The notes under the pieces were generated by a model. The model ran no database searches. It saw only the letters and a program-made list of their open reading frames with translations, and was not told where the DNA came from. Positions 35,067 through 49,319 of a DNA stretch of 64,000 nucleotides are shown here, piece by piece (position 1 is the first letter of the stretch; the number at the start of each line of letters is the position of its first letter). The stretch is from Liolophura sinensis (Eukaryota; Mollusca; Polyplacophora; Chitonida; Chitonidae), in contig NW_027018168.1 in assembly GCF_032854445.1 (NCBI RefSeq), forward strand, positions 1 to 64,000, read 5' to 3'. The position numbers and the translations under genes are program-made.

Positions 35067-38000
35067 ATGCGCAATTGGGTCAGGCATCTCCAGGTGTTGA
35101 AAAATTGCAAATTTCCTTGGTTTCCATGGAGTAAGAGCCGTTGCTGGGCACGTGATTTTGACATAAATGATGATTCAATTGTGGCTACAGCCAAAAGTAT
35201 TGGTCGGAGAGCAACGCGGTTTGCACCATTCGATTTCTCGTCACAAAATACGTCGGATTAGCCTCTTACCAGCAGCATTGGAACATTTTTTCCACTTTTG
35301 GATTTTTGCCTGGTCCTTTTGCTAATTGAAATCGGCTACATGTACTATGTACAATCGCGACTGGTCATTACTATATTCAACTTTTGATTATAAGTTATGT
35401 GCCCTTCGGTAGCCCAGAAGATGTCAAATCTTTGGGCCAAGCCCATTTAACTCACCCAGCAAATGTCTTACTTCTAAGTCGAAGATAAACTTAATCTCTT
35501 TATCTACATGTAGAAAAACCACACCATTTTTATATAAAAACCACAAGGTACTTGATACAGTCTGCTGTAAAAAGTACAATTGAACACTGACCCACATCAA
35601 TAAGGTGCCAAAAGATGCGCAATTGGGTCAGGCATCTCCAGGTGTTGAAAAATTGGAAATTTCCTTGGTTTCCATGGAGTAAGAGCCGTTGCTGGGCACG
35701 TGATTTTGACATAAATGATGATTCAATTGTGGCTACAGCCAAAAGTATTGGTCGGAGAGCAACGCGGTTTGCACCATTCGATTTCTCGTCACAAAATACG
35801 TCGGATTAGCCTCTTACCAGCAGCATTGGAACATTTTTTCCACTTTTGGATTTTTGCCTGGTCCTTTTGCTAATTGAAATCGGCTACATGTACTATGTAC
35901 AATCGCGACTGGTCATTACTATATTCAACTTTTGATTATAAGTTATGTGCCCTTCGGTAGCCCAGAAGATGTCAAATCTTTGGGCCAAGCCCATTTAACT
36001 CACCCAGCAAATGTCTTACTTCTAAGTCGAAGATAAACTTAATCTCTTTATCTACATGTAGAAAAACCACACCATTTTTATATAAAAACCACAAGGTACT
36101 TGATACAGTCTGCTGTAAAAAGTACAATTGAACACTGACCCACATCAATAAGGTGCCAAAAGATGCGCAATTGGGTCAGGCATCTCCAGCTGTTGAAAAA
36201 TTGCAAATTTCCTTGGTTTCCATGGAGTAAGAGCCGTTGCTGGGCACGTGATTTTGACATAAATGATGATTCAATTGTGGCTACAGCCAAAAGTATTGGT
36301 CGGAGAGCAACGCGGTTTGCACCATTCGATTTCTCGTCACAAAATACGTCGGATTAGCCTCTTACCAGCAGCATTGGAACATTTTTTCCACTTTTGGATT
36401 TTTGCCTGGTCCTTTAGCTAATTGAAATCGGCTACATGTACTATGTACAATCGCGACTGGTCATTACTATATTCAACTTTTGATTATAAGTTATGTGCCC
36501 TTCGGTAGCCCAGAAGATGTCAAATCTTTGGACCAAGCCCATTTAACTCACCCAGCAAATGTCTTACTTCTAAGTCGAAGATAAACTCAATGTCTTTATC
36601 TACATGTAGAAAAACCACACCATTTTTATATAAAAAACACAAGGTACTTGATACAGTCTGCTGTAAAAAGTACAATTGAACACTGACCCACATCAATAAG
36701 GTGCCAAAAGATGCGCAATTGGGTCAGGCATCTCCAGGTGTTGAAAAATTGGAAATTTCCTTGGTTTCCATGGAGTAAGAGCCGTTGCTGGGCACGTGAT
36801 TTTGACATAAATGATGATTCAATTGTGGCTACAGCCAAAAGTATTGGTCGGAGAGCAACGCGGTTTGCACCATTCGATTTCTCGTCACAAAATACGTCAG
36901 ATTAGCCTCTTACCAGCAGCATTTGAACATTTTTTCCACTTTTGGATTTTTGCCTGGTCCTTTTGCTAATTGAAATCGGCTACATGTACTATGTACAATC
37001 GCGACTGGTCATTACTATATTCAACTTTTGATTATAAGTTATGTGCCCTTCGGTAGCCCAGAAGATGTCAAATCTTTGGGCCAAGCCCATTTAACTCACC
37101 CAGCAAATGTCTTACTTCTAAGTCGAAGATAAACTTAATCTCTTTATCTACATGTAGAAAAACCACACCATTTTTATATAAAAACCACAAGGTACTTGAT
37201 ACAGTCTGCTGTAAAAAGTACAATTGAACACTGACCCACATCAATAAGGTGCCAAAAGATGCGCAATTGGGTCAGGCATCTCCAGCTGTTGAAAAATTGC
37301 AAATTTCCTTGGTTTCCATGGAGTAAGAGCCGTTGCTGGGCACGTGATTTTGACATAAATGATGATTCAATTGTGGCTACAGCCAAAAGTATTGGTCGGA
37401 GAGCAACGCGGTTTGCACCATTCGATTTCTCGTCACAAAATACGTCGGATTAGCCTCTTACCAGCAGCATTGGAACATTTTTTCCACTTTTGGATTTTTG
37501 CCTGGTCCTTTTGCTCATTGAAATCGGCTACATGTACTATGTACAATCGCGACTGGTCATTACTATATTCAACTTTTGATTATAAGTTATGTGCCCTTCG
37601 GTAGCCCAGAAGATGTCAAATCTTTGGGCCAAGCCCATTTAACTCACCCAGCAAATGTCTTACTTCTAAGTCGAAGATAAACTCAATGTCTTTATCTACA
37701 TGTAGAAAAAACCACACCATTTTTATATAAAAAACACAAGGTACTTGATACAGTCTGCTGTAAAAAGTACAATTGAACACTGACCCACATCAATAAGGTG
37801 CCAAAAGATGCGCAATTGGGTCAGGCATCTCCAGGTGTTGAAAAATTGCAAATTTCCTTGGTTTCCATGGAGTAAGAGCCGTTGCTGGGCACGTGATTTT
37901 GACATAAATGATGATTCAATTGTGGCTACAGCCAAAAGTATTGGTCGGAGAGCAACGCGGTTTGCACCATTCGATTTCTCGTCACAAAATACGTCGGATT

Positions 38001-38355
38001 AGCCTCTTACCAGCAGCATTGGAACATTTTTTCCACTTTTGGATTTTTGCCTGGTCCTTTTGCTAATTGAAATCGGCTACATGTACTATGTACAATCGCG
38101 ACTGGTCATTACTATATTCAACTTTTGATTATAAGTTATGTGCCCTTCGGTAGCCCAGAAGATGTCAAATCTTTGGGCCAAGCCCATTTAACTCACCCAG
38201 CAAATGTCTTACTTCTAAGTCGAAGATAAACTTAATCTCTTTATCTACATGTAGAAAAACCACACCATTTTTATATAAAAACCACAAGGTACTTGATACA
38301 GTCTGCTGTAAAAAGTACAATTGAACACTGACCCACATCAATAAGGTGCCAAAAG
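35067..38355 (+). repeat. Mixed monomer block without clear higher-order period
   Basis: Monomers start at 35067, 35615, 36163, 36711, 37259 and 37808. None carries the GATTAGTTTCTT, GGTCCCTTTGC, ACAGCAAAA or four-substitution markers. Isolated changes include TCCTTTAGC near 36415, TTTGGACCAAG near 36530 and CATTTGAAC near 36921. Copy 37259 has CTCATTG. No gene is seen. Confidence 0.85.
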
Positions 38356-41300
38356 ATGCGCAATTGGGTCAGGCATCTCCAGCTGTTGAAAAATTGGAAA
38401 TTTCCTTGGTTTCCATGGAGTAAGAGCCGTTGCTGGGCACGTGATTTTGACATAAATGATGATTCAATTGTGGCTACAGCCAAAAGTATTGGTCGGAGAG
38501 CAACGCGGTTTGCACCATTCGATTTCTCGTCACAAAATACGTCGGATTAGTTTCTTACCAGCAGCATTGGAACATTTTTTCCACTTTTGGATTTTTGCCT
38601 GGTCCTTTTGCTAATTGAAATCGGCTACATGTACTATGTACAATCGCGACTGGTCATTACTATATTCAACTTTTGATTATAAGTTATGTGCCCTTCGGTA
38701 GCCCAGAAGATGTCAAATCTTTGGGCCAAGCCCATTTAACTCACCCAGCAAATGTTTTACTTCTCAGTCGAAGATAAACTCAATGTCTTTATCTACATGT
38801 AGAAAAACCACACCATTTTTATATAAAAAACACAAGGTACTTGATACAGTCTGCTGTAAAAAGTACAATTGAACACTGACCCACATCAATAAGGTGCCAA
38901 AAGATGCGCAATTGGGTCAGGCATCTCCATCTGTTGAAAAATTGGAAATTTCCTTGGTTTCCATGGAGTAAGAGCCGTTGCTGGGCACGTGATTTTGACA
39001 TAAATGATGATTCAATTGTGGCTACAGCCAAAAGTATTGGTCGGAGAGCAACGCGGTTTGCACCATTCGATTTCTCGTCACAAAATACGTCGGATTAGCC
39101 TCTTACCAGCACGATTGGAGCATTTTTTTTACTTTTGGATTTTTGCCTGGTCCTTTTTGCTAATTGAAATCGGCTACATGTACTATGTACAATCGCGACT
39201 GGTCATTACTATATTCAACTTTTGATTATAAGTTATGTGCCCTTCGGTAGCCCAGAAGATGTCAAATCTTTGGGCCCAGCCCATTTAACTCACCCAGCAA
39301 ATGTCTTACTTCTAAGTCGAAGATAAACTTAATCTCTTTATCTACGTAGAAAAACCACACCATTTTTATATAAAAACCACAAGGTACTTGATACAGTCTG
39401 CTGTAAAAATGTACAATTGAACACTGACCCACATCAATAAGGTGCCAAAAGATGCGCAATTGGGTCAGGCATCTCCAGGTGTTGAAAAATTGGAAATTTC
39501 CTTGGTTTCCATGGAGTAAGAGCCGTTGCTGGGCACGTGATTTTGACATAAATGATGATTCAATTGTGGCTACAGCCAAAAGTATTGGTCGGAGAGCAAC
39601 GCGGTTTGCACCATTCGATTTCTCGTCACAAAATACGTCGGATTAGCCTCTTACCAGCAGCATTGGAACATTTTTTCCACTTTTGGATTTTTGCCTGGTC
39701 CTTTTGCTCATTGAAATCGGCTACATGTACTATGTACAATCGCGACTGGTCATTACTATATTCAACTTTTGATTATAAGTTATGTGCCCTTCGGTAGCCC
39801 AGAAGACGTCAAATCTTTGGGCCAAGCCCATTTAACTCACCCAGCAAATGTCTTACTTCTAAGTCGAAGATAAACTCAATGTCTTTATCTACATGTAGAA
39901 AAACCACACCATTTTTATATAAAAAACACAAGGTACTTGATACAGTCTGCTGTAAAAAGTACAATTGAACACTGACCCACATCAATAAGGTGCCAAAAGA
40001 TGCGCAATTGGGTCAGGCATCTCCAGGTGTTGAAAAATTGCAAATTTCCTTGGTTTCCATGGAGTAAGAGCCGTTGCTGGGCACGTGATTTTGACATAAA
40101 TGATGATTCAATTGTGGCTACAGCCAAAAGTATTGGTCGGAGAGCAACGCGGTTTGGCACCATTCGATTTCTCGTCACAAAATACGTCGGATTAGCCTCT
40201 TACCAGCAGCATTGGAACATTTTTTCCACTTTTGGATTTTTGCCTGGTCCTTTTGCTCATTGAAATCGGCTACATGTACTATGTACAATCGCGACTGGTC
40301 ATTACTATATTCAACTTTTGATTATAAGTTATGTGCCCTTTGGTAGCCCAGAAGATGTCAAATCTTTGGGCCAAGCCCATTTAACTCACCCAGCAAATGT
40401 CTTACTTCTAAGTCGAAGATAAACTTAATCTCTTTATCTACATGTAGAAAAACCACACCATTTTTATATAAAAACCACAAGGTACTTGATACAGTCTGCT
40501 GTAAAAAGTACAATTGAACACTGACCCACATCAATAAGGTGCCAAAAGATGCGCAATTGGGTCAGGCATCTCCAGGTGTTGAAAAATTGCAAATTTCCTT
40601 GGTTTCCATGGAGTAAGAGCCGTTGCTGGGCACGTGATTTTGACATAAATGATGATTCAATTGTGGCTACAGCCAAAAGTATTGGTCGGAGAGCAACGCG
40701 GTTTGCACCATTCGATTTCTCGTCACAAAATACGTCGGATTAGCCTCTTACCAGCAGCATTGGAACATTTTTTCCACTTTTGGATTTTTGCCTGGTCCTT
40801 TTGCTCATTGAAATCGGCTACATGTACTATGTACAATCGCGACTGGTCATTACTATATTCAACTTTTGATTATAAGTTATGTGCCCTTTGGTAGCCCAGA
40901 AGATGTCAAATCTTTGGGCCAAGCCCATTTAACTCACCCAGCAAATGTCTTACTTCTAAGTCGAAGATAAACTTAATCTCTTTATCTACATGTAGAAAAA
41001 CCACACCATTTTTATATAAAAACCACAAGGTACTTGATACAGTCTGCTGTAAAAAGTACAATTGAACACTGACCCACATCAATAAGGTGCCAAAAGATGC
41101 GCAATTGGGTCAGGCATCTCCAGGTGTTGAAAAATTGCAAATTTCCTTGGTTTCCATGGAGTAAGAGCCGTTGCTGGGCACGTGATTTTGACATAAATGA
41201 TGATTCAATTGTGGCTACAGCCAAAAGTATTGGTCGGAGAGCAACGCGGTTTGCACCATTCGATTTCTCGTCACAAAATACGTCGGATTAGCCTCTTACC

Positions 41301-42193
41301 AGCAGCATTGGAACATTTTTTCCACTTTTGGATTTTTGCCTGGTCCTTTTGCTAATTGAAATCGGCTACATGTACTATGTACAATCGCGACTGGTCATTA
41401 CTATATTCAACTTTTGATTATAAGTTATGTGCCCTTCGGTAGCCCAGAAGATGTCAAATCTTTGGGCCAAGCCCATTTAACTCACTCAGCAAATGTCTTA
41501 CTTCTCAGTCGAAGATAAACTCAATGTCTTTATCTACATGTAGAAAAAACCACACCATTTTTATATAAAAAACACAAGGTACTTGATACAGTCTGCTGTA
41601 AAAAGTACAATTGAACACTGACCCACATCAATAAGGTGCCAAAAGATGCGCAATTGGGTCAGGCATCTCCAGGTGTTGAAAAATTGCAAATTTCCTTGGT
41701 TTCCATGGAGTAAGAGCCGTTGCTGGGCACGTGATTTTGACATAAATGATGATTCAATTGTGGCTACAGCCAAAAGTATTGGTCGGAGAGCAACGCGGTT
41801 TGCACCATTCGATTTCTCGTCACAAAATACGTCGGATTAGCCTCTTACCAGCAGCATTGGAACATTTTTTCCACTTTTGGATTTTTGCCTGGTCCTTTTG
41901 GTAATTGAAATCGGCTACATGTACTATGTACAATCGCGACTGGTCATTACTATATTCAACTTTTGATTATAAGTTATGTGCCCTTCGGTAGCCCAGAAGA
42001 TGTCAAATCTTTGGGCCAAGCCCATTTAACTCACCCAGCAAATGTCTTACTTCTAAGTCGAAGATAAACTCAATGTCTTTATCTACATGTAGAAAAACCA
42101 CACCATTTTTATATAAAAACCACAAGGTACTTGATACAGTCTGCTGTAAAAAGTACAATTGAACACTGACCCACATCAATAAGGTGCCAAAAG
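38356..42193 (+). repeat. Seven-monomer interval opened by the six-monomer marker
   Basis: Monomers start at 38356 (GATTAGTTTCTT near 38549 with CTTCTCAGTCG near 38764), 38904 (ACGATTGGAGC plus an extra T in CCTTTTTGC), 39452, 40000, 40549, 41097 and 41646. The next marker is 3839 bp (seven monomers) away, one longer than elsewhere. Adjacent copies at 40000 and 40549 share CTCATTG and GTGCCCTTTGG, which suggests one of them is the extra, recently duplicated monomer. Confidence 0.6.
39341..39350. other. Shortened 12-bp palindrome that keeps its symmetry
   Basis: Here the usual TCTACATGTAGA is TCTACGTAGA. Two central bases are missing but the result is still a perfect palindrome. Symmetric loss at a dyad centre is what hairpin-mediated slippage or trimming would produce, although a chance deletion or sequencing error in a single copy is equally possible. 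Confidence 0.7.
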
Positions 42194-45100
42194 ATGCGCA
42201 ATTGGGTCAGGCATCTCCAGGTGTTGAAAAATTGGAAATTTCCTTGGTTTCCATGGAGTAAGAGCCGTTGCTGGGCACGTGATTTTGACATAAATGATGA
42301 TTCAATTGTGGCTACAGCCAAAAGTATTGGTCGGAGAGCAACGCGGTTTGCACCATTCGATTTCTCGTCACAAAATACGTCGGATTAGTTTCTTACCAGC
42401 AGCATTGGAACATTTTTTCCACTTTTGGATTTTTGCCTGGTCCTTTTGCTAATTGAAATCGGCTACATGTACTATGTACAATCGCGACTGGTCATTACTA
42501 TATTCAACTTTTGATTATAAGTTATGTGCCCTTCGGTAGCCCAGAAGATGTCAAATCTTTGGGCCAAGCCCATTTAACTCACCCAGCAAATGTCTTACTT
42601 CTCAGTCGAAGATAAACTCAATGTCTTTATCTACATGTAGAAAAACCACACCATTTTTATATAAAAACCACAAGGTACTTGATACAGTCTGCTGTAAAAA
42701 GTACAATTGAACACTGACCCACATCAATAAGGTGCCAAAAGATGCGCAATTGGGTCAGGCATCTCCAGCTGTTGAAAAATTGCAAATTTCCTTGGTTTCC
42801 ATGGAGTAAGAGCCGTTGCTGGGCACGTGATTTTGACATAAATGATGATTCAATTGTGGCTACAGCCAAAAGTATTGGTCGGAGAGCAACGCGGTTTGCA
42901 CCATTCGATTTCTCGTCACAAAATACGTCGGATTAGCCTCTTACCAGCACGATTGGAGCATTTTTTTTACTTTTGGATTTTTGCCTGGTCCTTTTGCTAA
43001 TTGAAATCGGCTACATGTACTATGTACCATCGCGACTGGTCATTACTATATTCAACTTTTGATTATAAGTTATGTGCCCTTCGGTAGCCCAGAAGATGTC
43101 AAATCTTTGGGCCAAGCCCATTTAACTCACCCAGCAAATGTCTTACTTCTAAGTCGAAGATAAACTTAATCTCTTTATCTACATGTAGAAAAACCACACC
43201 ATTTTTATATAAAAACCACAAGGTACTTGATACAGTCTGCTGTAAAAAGTACAATTGAACACTGACCCACATCAATAAGGTGCCAAAAGATGCGCAATTG
43301 GGTCAGGCATCTCCAGGTGTTGAAAAATTGGAAATTTCCTTGGTTTCCATGGAGTAAGAGCCGTTGCTGGGCACGTGATTTTGACATAAATGATGATTCA
43401 ATTGTGGCTACAGCCAAAAGTATTGGTCGGAGAGTAACGCGGTTTGCACCATTCGACTTCTCGTCACAAAATACGTCAGATTAGCCTCTTACCAGCAGCA
43501 TTGGAACATGTTTTCCACTTTTGGATTTTTGCCTGGTCCTTTTGCTAATTGAAATCGGCTACATGTACTATGTACAATCGCGACTGGTCATTACTATATT
43601 CAACTTTTGATTATAAGTTATGTGCCCTTCGGTAGCCCAGAAGATGTCAAATCTTTGGGCCAAGCCCATTTAACTCACCCAGCAAATGTCTTACTTCTAA
43701 GTCGAAGATAAACTCAATGTCTTTATGTACATGTAGAAAAACCACACCATTTTTATATAAAAACCACAAGGTACTTGATACAGTCTGCTGTAAAAAGTAC
43801 AATTGAACACTGACCCACATCAATAAGGTGCCAAAAGATGCGCAATTGGGTCAGGCATCTCCAGCTGTTGAAAAATTGCAAATTTCCTTGGTTTCCATGG
43901 AGTAAGAGCCGTTGCTGGGCACGTGATTTTGACATAAATGATGATTCAATTGTGGCTACAGCCAAAAGTATTGGTCGGAGAGCAACGCGGTTTGCACCAT
44001 TCGATTTCTCGTCACAAAATACGTCGGATTAGCCTCTTACCAGCACGTTTGGAGCATTTTTTTTACTTTTGGATTTTTGCCTGGTCCTTTTGCTAATTGA
44101 AATCGGCTACATGTACTATGTACCATCGCGACTGGTCATTACTATATTCAACTTTTGATTATAAGTTATGTGCCCTTCGGTAGCCCAGAAGATGTCAAAT
44201 CTTTGGGCCAAGCCCATTTAACTCACCCAGCAAATGTCTTACTTCTAAGTCGAAGATAAACTTAATCTCTTTATCTACATGTAGAAAAACCACACCATTT
44301 TTATATAAAAACCACAAGGTACTTGATACAGTCTGCTGTAAAAAGTACAATTGAACACTGACCCACATCAATAAGGTGCCAAAAGATGCGCAATTGGGTC
44401 AGGCATCTCCAGGTGTTGAAAAAATTGGAAATTTCCTTGGTTTCCATGGAGTAAGAGCCGTTGCTGGGCACGTGATTTTGACATAAATGATGATTCAATT
44501 GTGGCTACAGCCAAAAGTATTGGTCGGAGAGCAACGCGGTTTGCACCATTCGATTTCTCGTCACAAAATACGTCAGATTAGCCTCTTACCAGCAGCATTG
44601 GAACATTTTTTCCACTTTTGGATTTTTGCCTGGTCCTTTTGCTAATTGAAATCGGCTACATGTACTATGTACAATCGCGACTGGTCATTACTATATTCAA
44701 CTTTTGATTATAAGTTATGTGCCCTTCGTTAGCCCAGAAGATGTCAAATCTTTGGGCCAAGCCCATTTAACTCACCCAGCAAATGTCTTACTTCTAAGTC
44801 GAAGATAAACTTAATCTCTTTATCTACATGTAGAAAAACCACACCATTTTTATATAAAAACCACAAGGTACTTGATACAGTCTGCTGTAAAAAGTACAAT
44901 TGAACACTGACCAACATCAATAAGGTGCCAAAAGATGCGCAATTGGGTCAGGCATCTCCAGGTGTTGAAAAATTGCAAATTTCCTTGGTTTCCATGGAGT
45001 AAGAGCCGTTGCTGGGCACGTGATTTTGACATAAATGATGATTCAATTGTGGCTACAGCCAAAAGTATTGGTCGGAGAGCAACGCGGTTTGCACCATTCG

Positions 45101-45482
45101 ATTTCTCGTCACAAAATACGTCGGATTAGCCTCTTACCAGCAGCATTGGAACATTTTTTCCACTTTTGGATTTTTGCCTGGTCCTTTTGCTCATTGAAAT
45201 CGGCTACATGTACTATGTACAATCGCGACTGGTCATTACTATATTCAACTTTTGATTATAAGTTATGTGCCCTTCGGTAGCCCAGAAGATGTCAAATCTT
45301 TGGGCCAAGCCCATTTAACTCACCCAGCAAATGTCTTACTTCTAAGTCGAAGATAAACTTAATCTCTTTATCTACATGTAGAAAAACCACACCATTTTTA
45401 TATAAAAACCACAAGGTACTTGATACAGTCTGCTGTAAAAAGTACAATTGAACACTGACCCACATCAATAAGGTGCCAAAAG
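42194..45482 (+). repeat. Six-monomer higher-order unit, second domain, copy 1
   Basis: Monomers start at 42194 (GATTAGTTTCTT near 42388, CTTCTCAGTCG near 42602), 42742 (ACGATTGGAGC, TGTACCATCG), 43290 (four-substitution haplotype), 43838 (AGCACGTTTGGAGC), 44387 (GTCAGATT, CTTCGTTAGC) and 44935 (CTCATTG). The next marker is 3289 bp downstream. The pair 43838-44387 recurs four monomers later, at 46031-46579. Confidence 0.65.
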
Positions 45483-48400
45483 ATGCGCAATTGGGTCAGG
45501 CATCTCCAGCTGTTGAAAAATTGCAAATTTCCTTGGTTTCCATGGAGTAAGAGCCGTTGCTGGGCACGTGATTTTGACATAAATGATGATTCAATTGTGG
45601 CTACAGCCAAAAGTATTGGTCGGAGAGCAACGCGGTTTGCACCATTCGATTTCTCGTCACAAAATACGTCGGATTAGTTTCTTACCAGCAGCATTGGAAC
45701 ATTTTTTCCACTTTTGGATTTTTGCCTGGTCCTTTTGCTAATTGAAATCGGCTACATGTACTATGTACAATCGCGACTGGTCATTACTATATTCAACTTT
45801 TGATTATAAGTTATGTGCCCTTCGGTAGCCCAGAAGATGTCAAATCTTTGGGCCAAGCCCATTTAACTCACCCAGCAAATGTTTTACTTCTCAGTCGAAG
45901 ATAAACTCAATGTCTTTATCTACATGTAGAAAAACCACACCATTTTTATATAAAAAACACAAGGTACTTGATACAGTCTGCTGTAAAAAGTACAATTGAA
46001 CACTGACCCACATCAATAAGGTGCCAAAAGATGCGCAATTGGGTCAGGCATCTCCAGCTGTTGAAAAATTGCAAATTTCCTTGGTTTCCATGGAGTAAGA
46101 GCCGTTGCTGGGCACGTGATTTTGACATAAATGATGATTCAATTGTGGCTACAGCCAAAAGTATTGGTCGGAGAGCAACGCGGTTTGCACCATTCGATTT
46201 CTCGTCACAAAATACGTCGGATTAGCCTCTTACCAGCACGTTTGGAGCATTTTTTTTACTTTTGGATTTTTGCCTGGTCCTTTTGCTAATTGAAATCGGC
46301 TACATGTACTATGTACCATCGCGACTGGTCATTACTATATTCAACTTTTGATTATAAGTTATGTGCCCTTCGGTAGCCCAGAAGATGTCAAATCTTTGGG
46401 CCAAGCCCATTTAACTCACCCAGCAAATGTCTTACTTCTAAGTCGAAGATAAACTTAATCTCTTTATCTACATGTAGAAAAACCACACCATTTTTATATA
46501 AAAACCACAAGGTACTTGATACAGTCTGCTGTAAAAAGTACAATTGAACACTGACCCACATCAATAAGGTGCCAAAAGATGCGCAATTGGGTCAGGCATC
46601 TCCAGGTGTTGAAAAATTGGAAATTTCCTTGGTTTCCATGGAGTAAGAGCCGTTGCTGGGCACGTGATTTTGACATAAATGATGATTCAATTGTGGCTAC
46701 AGCCAAAAGTATTGGTCGGAGAGCAACGCGGTTTGCACCATTCGATTTCTCGTCACAAAATACGTCAGATTAGCCTCTTACCAGCAGCATTGGAACATTT
46801 TTTCCACTTTTGGATTTTTGCCTGGTCCCTTTGCTAATTGAAATCGGCTACATGTACTATGTACAATCGCGACTGGTCATTACTATATTCAACTTTTGAT
46901 TATAAGTTATGTGCCCTTCGTTAGCCCAGAAGATGTCAAATCTTTGGGCCAAGCCCATTTAACTCACCCAGCAAATGTCTTACTTCTAAGTCGAAGATAA
47001 ACTCAATCTCTTTATCTACATGTAGAAAAACCACACCATTTTTATATAAAAACCACAAGGTACTTGATACAGTCTGCTGTAAAAAGTACAATTGAACACT
47101 GACCCACATCAATAAGGTGCCAAAAGATGCGCAATTGGGTCAGGCATCTCCAGGTGTTGAAAAATTGCAAATTTCCTTGGTTTCCATGGAGTAAGAGCCG
47201 TTGCTGGGCACGTGATTTTGACATAAATGATGATTCAATTGTGACTACAGCCAAAAGTATTGGTCGGAGAGCAACGCGGTTTGCACCATTCGATTTCTCG
47301 TCACAAAATACGTCGGATTAGCCTCTTACCAGCAGCATTGGAACATTTTTTCCACTTTTGGATTTTTGCCTGGTCCTTTTGCTCATTGAAATCGGCTACA
47401 TGTACTATGTACAATCGCGACTGGTCATTACTATATTCAACTTTTGATTATAAGTTATGTGCCCTTCGGTAGCCCAGAAGATGTCAAATCTTTGGGCCAA
47501 GCCCATTTAACTCACCCAGCAAATGTCTTACTTCTAAGTCGAAGATAAACTCAATGTCTTTATCTACATGTAGAAAAACCACACCATTTTTATATAAAAA
47601 ACACAAGGTACTTGATACAGTCTGCTGTAAAAAGTACAATTGAACACTGACCCACATCAATAAGGTGCCAAAAGATGCGCAATTGGGTCAGGCATCTCCA
47701 GGTGTTGAAAAATTGGAAATTTCCTTGGTTTCCATGGAGTAAGAGCCGTTGCTGGGCACGTGATTTTGACATAAATGATGATTCAATTGTGGCTACAGCC
47801 AAAAGTATTGGTCGGAGAGCAACGCGGTTTGCACCATTCGATTTCTCGTCACAAAATACGTCGGATTAGCCTCTTACCAGCAGCATTGGAACATTTTTTC
47901 CACTTTTGGATTTTTGCCTGGTCCTTTTGGTAATTGAAATCGGCTACATGTACTATGTACAATCGCGACTGGTCATTACTATATTCAACTTTTGATTATA
48001 AGTTATGTGCCCTTCGGTAGCCCAAAAGATGTCAAATCTTTGGGCCAAGCCCATTTAACTCACCCAGCAAATGTCTTACTTCTAAGTCGAAGATAAACTT
48101 AATCTCTTTATCTACATGTAGAAAAACCACACCATTTTTATATAAAAACCACAAGGTACTTGATACAGTCTGCTGTAAAAAGTACAATTGAACACTGACC
48201 AACATCAATAAGGTGCCAAAAGATGCGCAATTGGGTCAGGCATCTCCAGGTGTTGAAAAATTGGAAATTTCCTTGGTTTCCATGGAGTAAGAGCCGTTGC
48301 TGGGCACGTGATTTTGACATAAATGATGATTCAATTGTGGCTACAGCCAAAAGTATTGGTCGGAGAGCAACGCGGTTTGCACCATTCGATTTCTCGTCAC

Positions 48401-48770
48401 AAAATACGTCGGATTAGCCTCTTACCAGCAGCATTGGAACATTTTTTCCACTTTTGGATTTTTGCCTGGTCCTTTTGCTCATTGAAATCGGCTACATGTA
48501 CTATGTACAATCGCGACTGGTCATTACTATATTCAACTTTTGATTATAAGTTATGTGCCCTTCGGTAGCCCAGAAGATGTCAAATCTTTGGGCCAAGCCC
48601 ATTTAACTCACCCAGCAAATGTCTTACTTCTAAGTCGAAGATAAACTTAATCTCTTTATCTACATGTAGAAAAACCACACCATTTTTATATAAAAACCAC
48701 AAGGTACTTGATACAGTCTGCTGTAAAAAGTACAATTGAACACTGACCCACATCAATAAGGTGCCAAAAG
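45483..48770 (+). repeat. Six-monomer higher-order unit, second domain, copy 2
   Basis: Monomers start at 45483 (GATTAGTTTCTT near 45677, CTTCTCAGTCG near 45893), 46031 (AGCACGTTTGGAGC, TGTACCATCG), 46579 (GTCAGATT, CTTCGTTAGC), 47127 (CTCATTG), 47675 (TTTTGGTAATTG) and 48223 (CTCATTG). The next marker is 3287 bp downstream. TTTTGGTAATTG otherwise occurs near 41900, 11 monomers upstream. Confidence 0.65.
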
Positions 48771-49319
48771 ATGCGCAATTGGGTCAGGCATCTCCAGCTG
48801 TTGAAAAATTGCAAATTTCCTTGGTTTCCATGGAGTAAGAGCCGTTGCTGGGCACGTGATTTTGACATAAATGATGATTCAATTGTGGCTACAGCCAAAA
48901 GTATTGGTCGGAGAGCAACGCGGTTTGCACCATTCGATTTCTCGTCACAAAATACGTCGGATTAGTTTCTTACCAGCAGCATTGGAACATTTTTTCCACT
49001 TTTGGATTTTTGCCTGGTCCTTTTGCTAATTGAAATCGGCTACATGTACTATGTACAATCGCGACTGGTCATTACTATATTCAACTTTTGATTATAAGTT
49101 ATGTGCCCTTCGGTAGCCCAGAAGATGTCAAATCTTTGGGCCAAGCCCATTTAACTCACCCAGCAAATGTTTTACTTCTCAGTCGAAGATAAACTCAATG
49201 TCTTTATCTACATGTAGAAAAACCACACCATTTTTATATAAAAAAACACAAGGTACTTGATACAGTCTGCTGTAAAAAGTACAATTGAACACTGACCCAC
49301 ATCAATAAGGTGCCAAAAG
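48771..49319 (+). repeat. Last monomer with the linked six-monomer marker
   Basis: GATTAGTTTCTT occurs near 48964 and CTTCTCAGTCG near 49178, in the same linkage as in eight earlier monomers (9313, 12600, 15888, 19176, 25202, 38356, 42194, 45483). The marker is not seen again to the right, so the six-monomer domain ends here. Confidence 0.8.
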
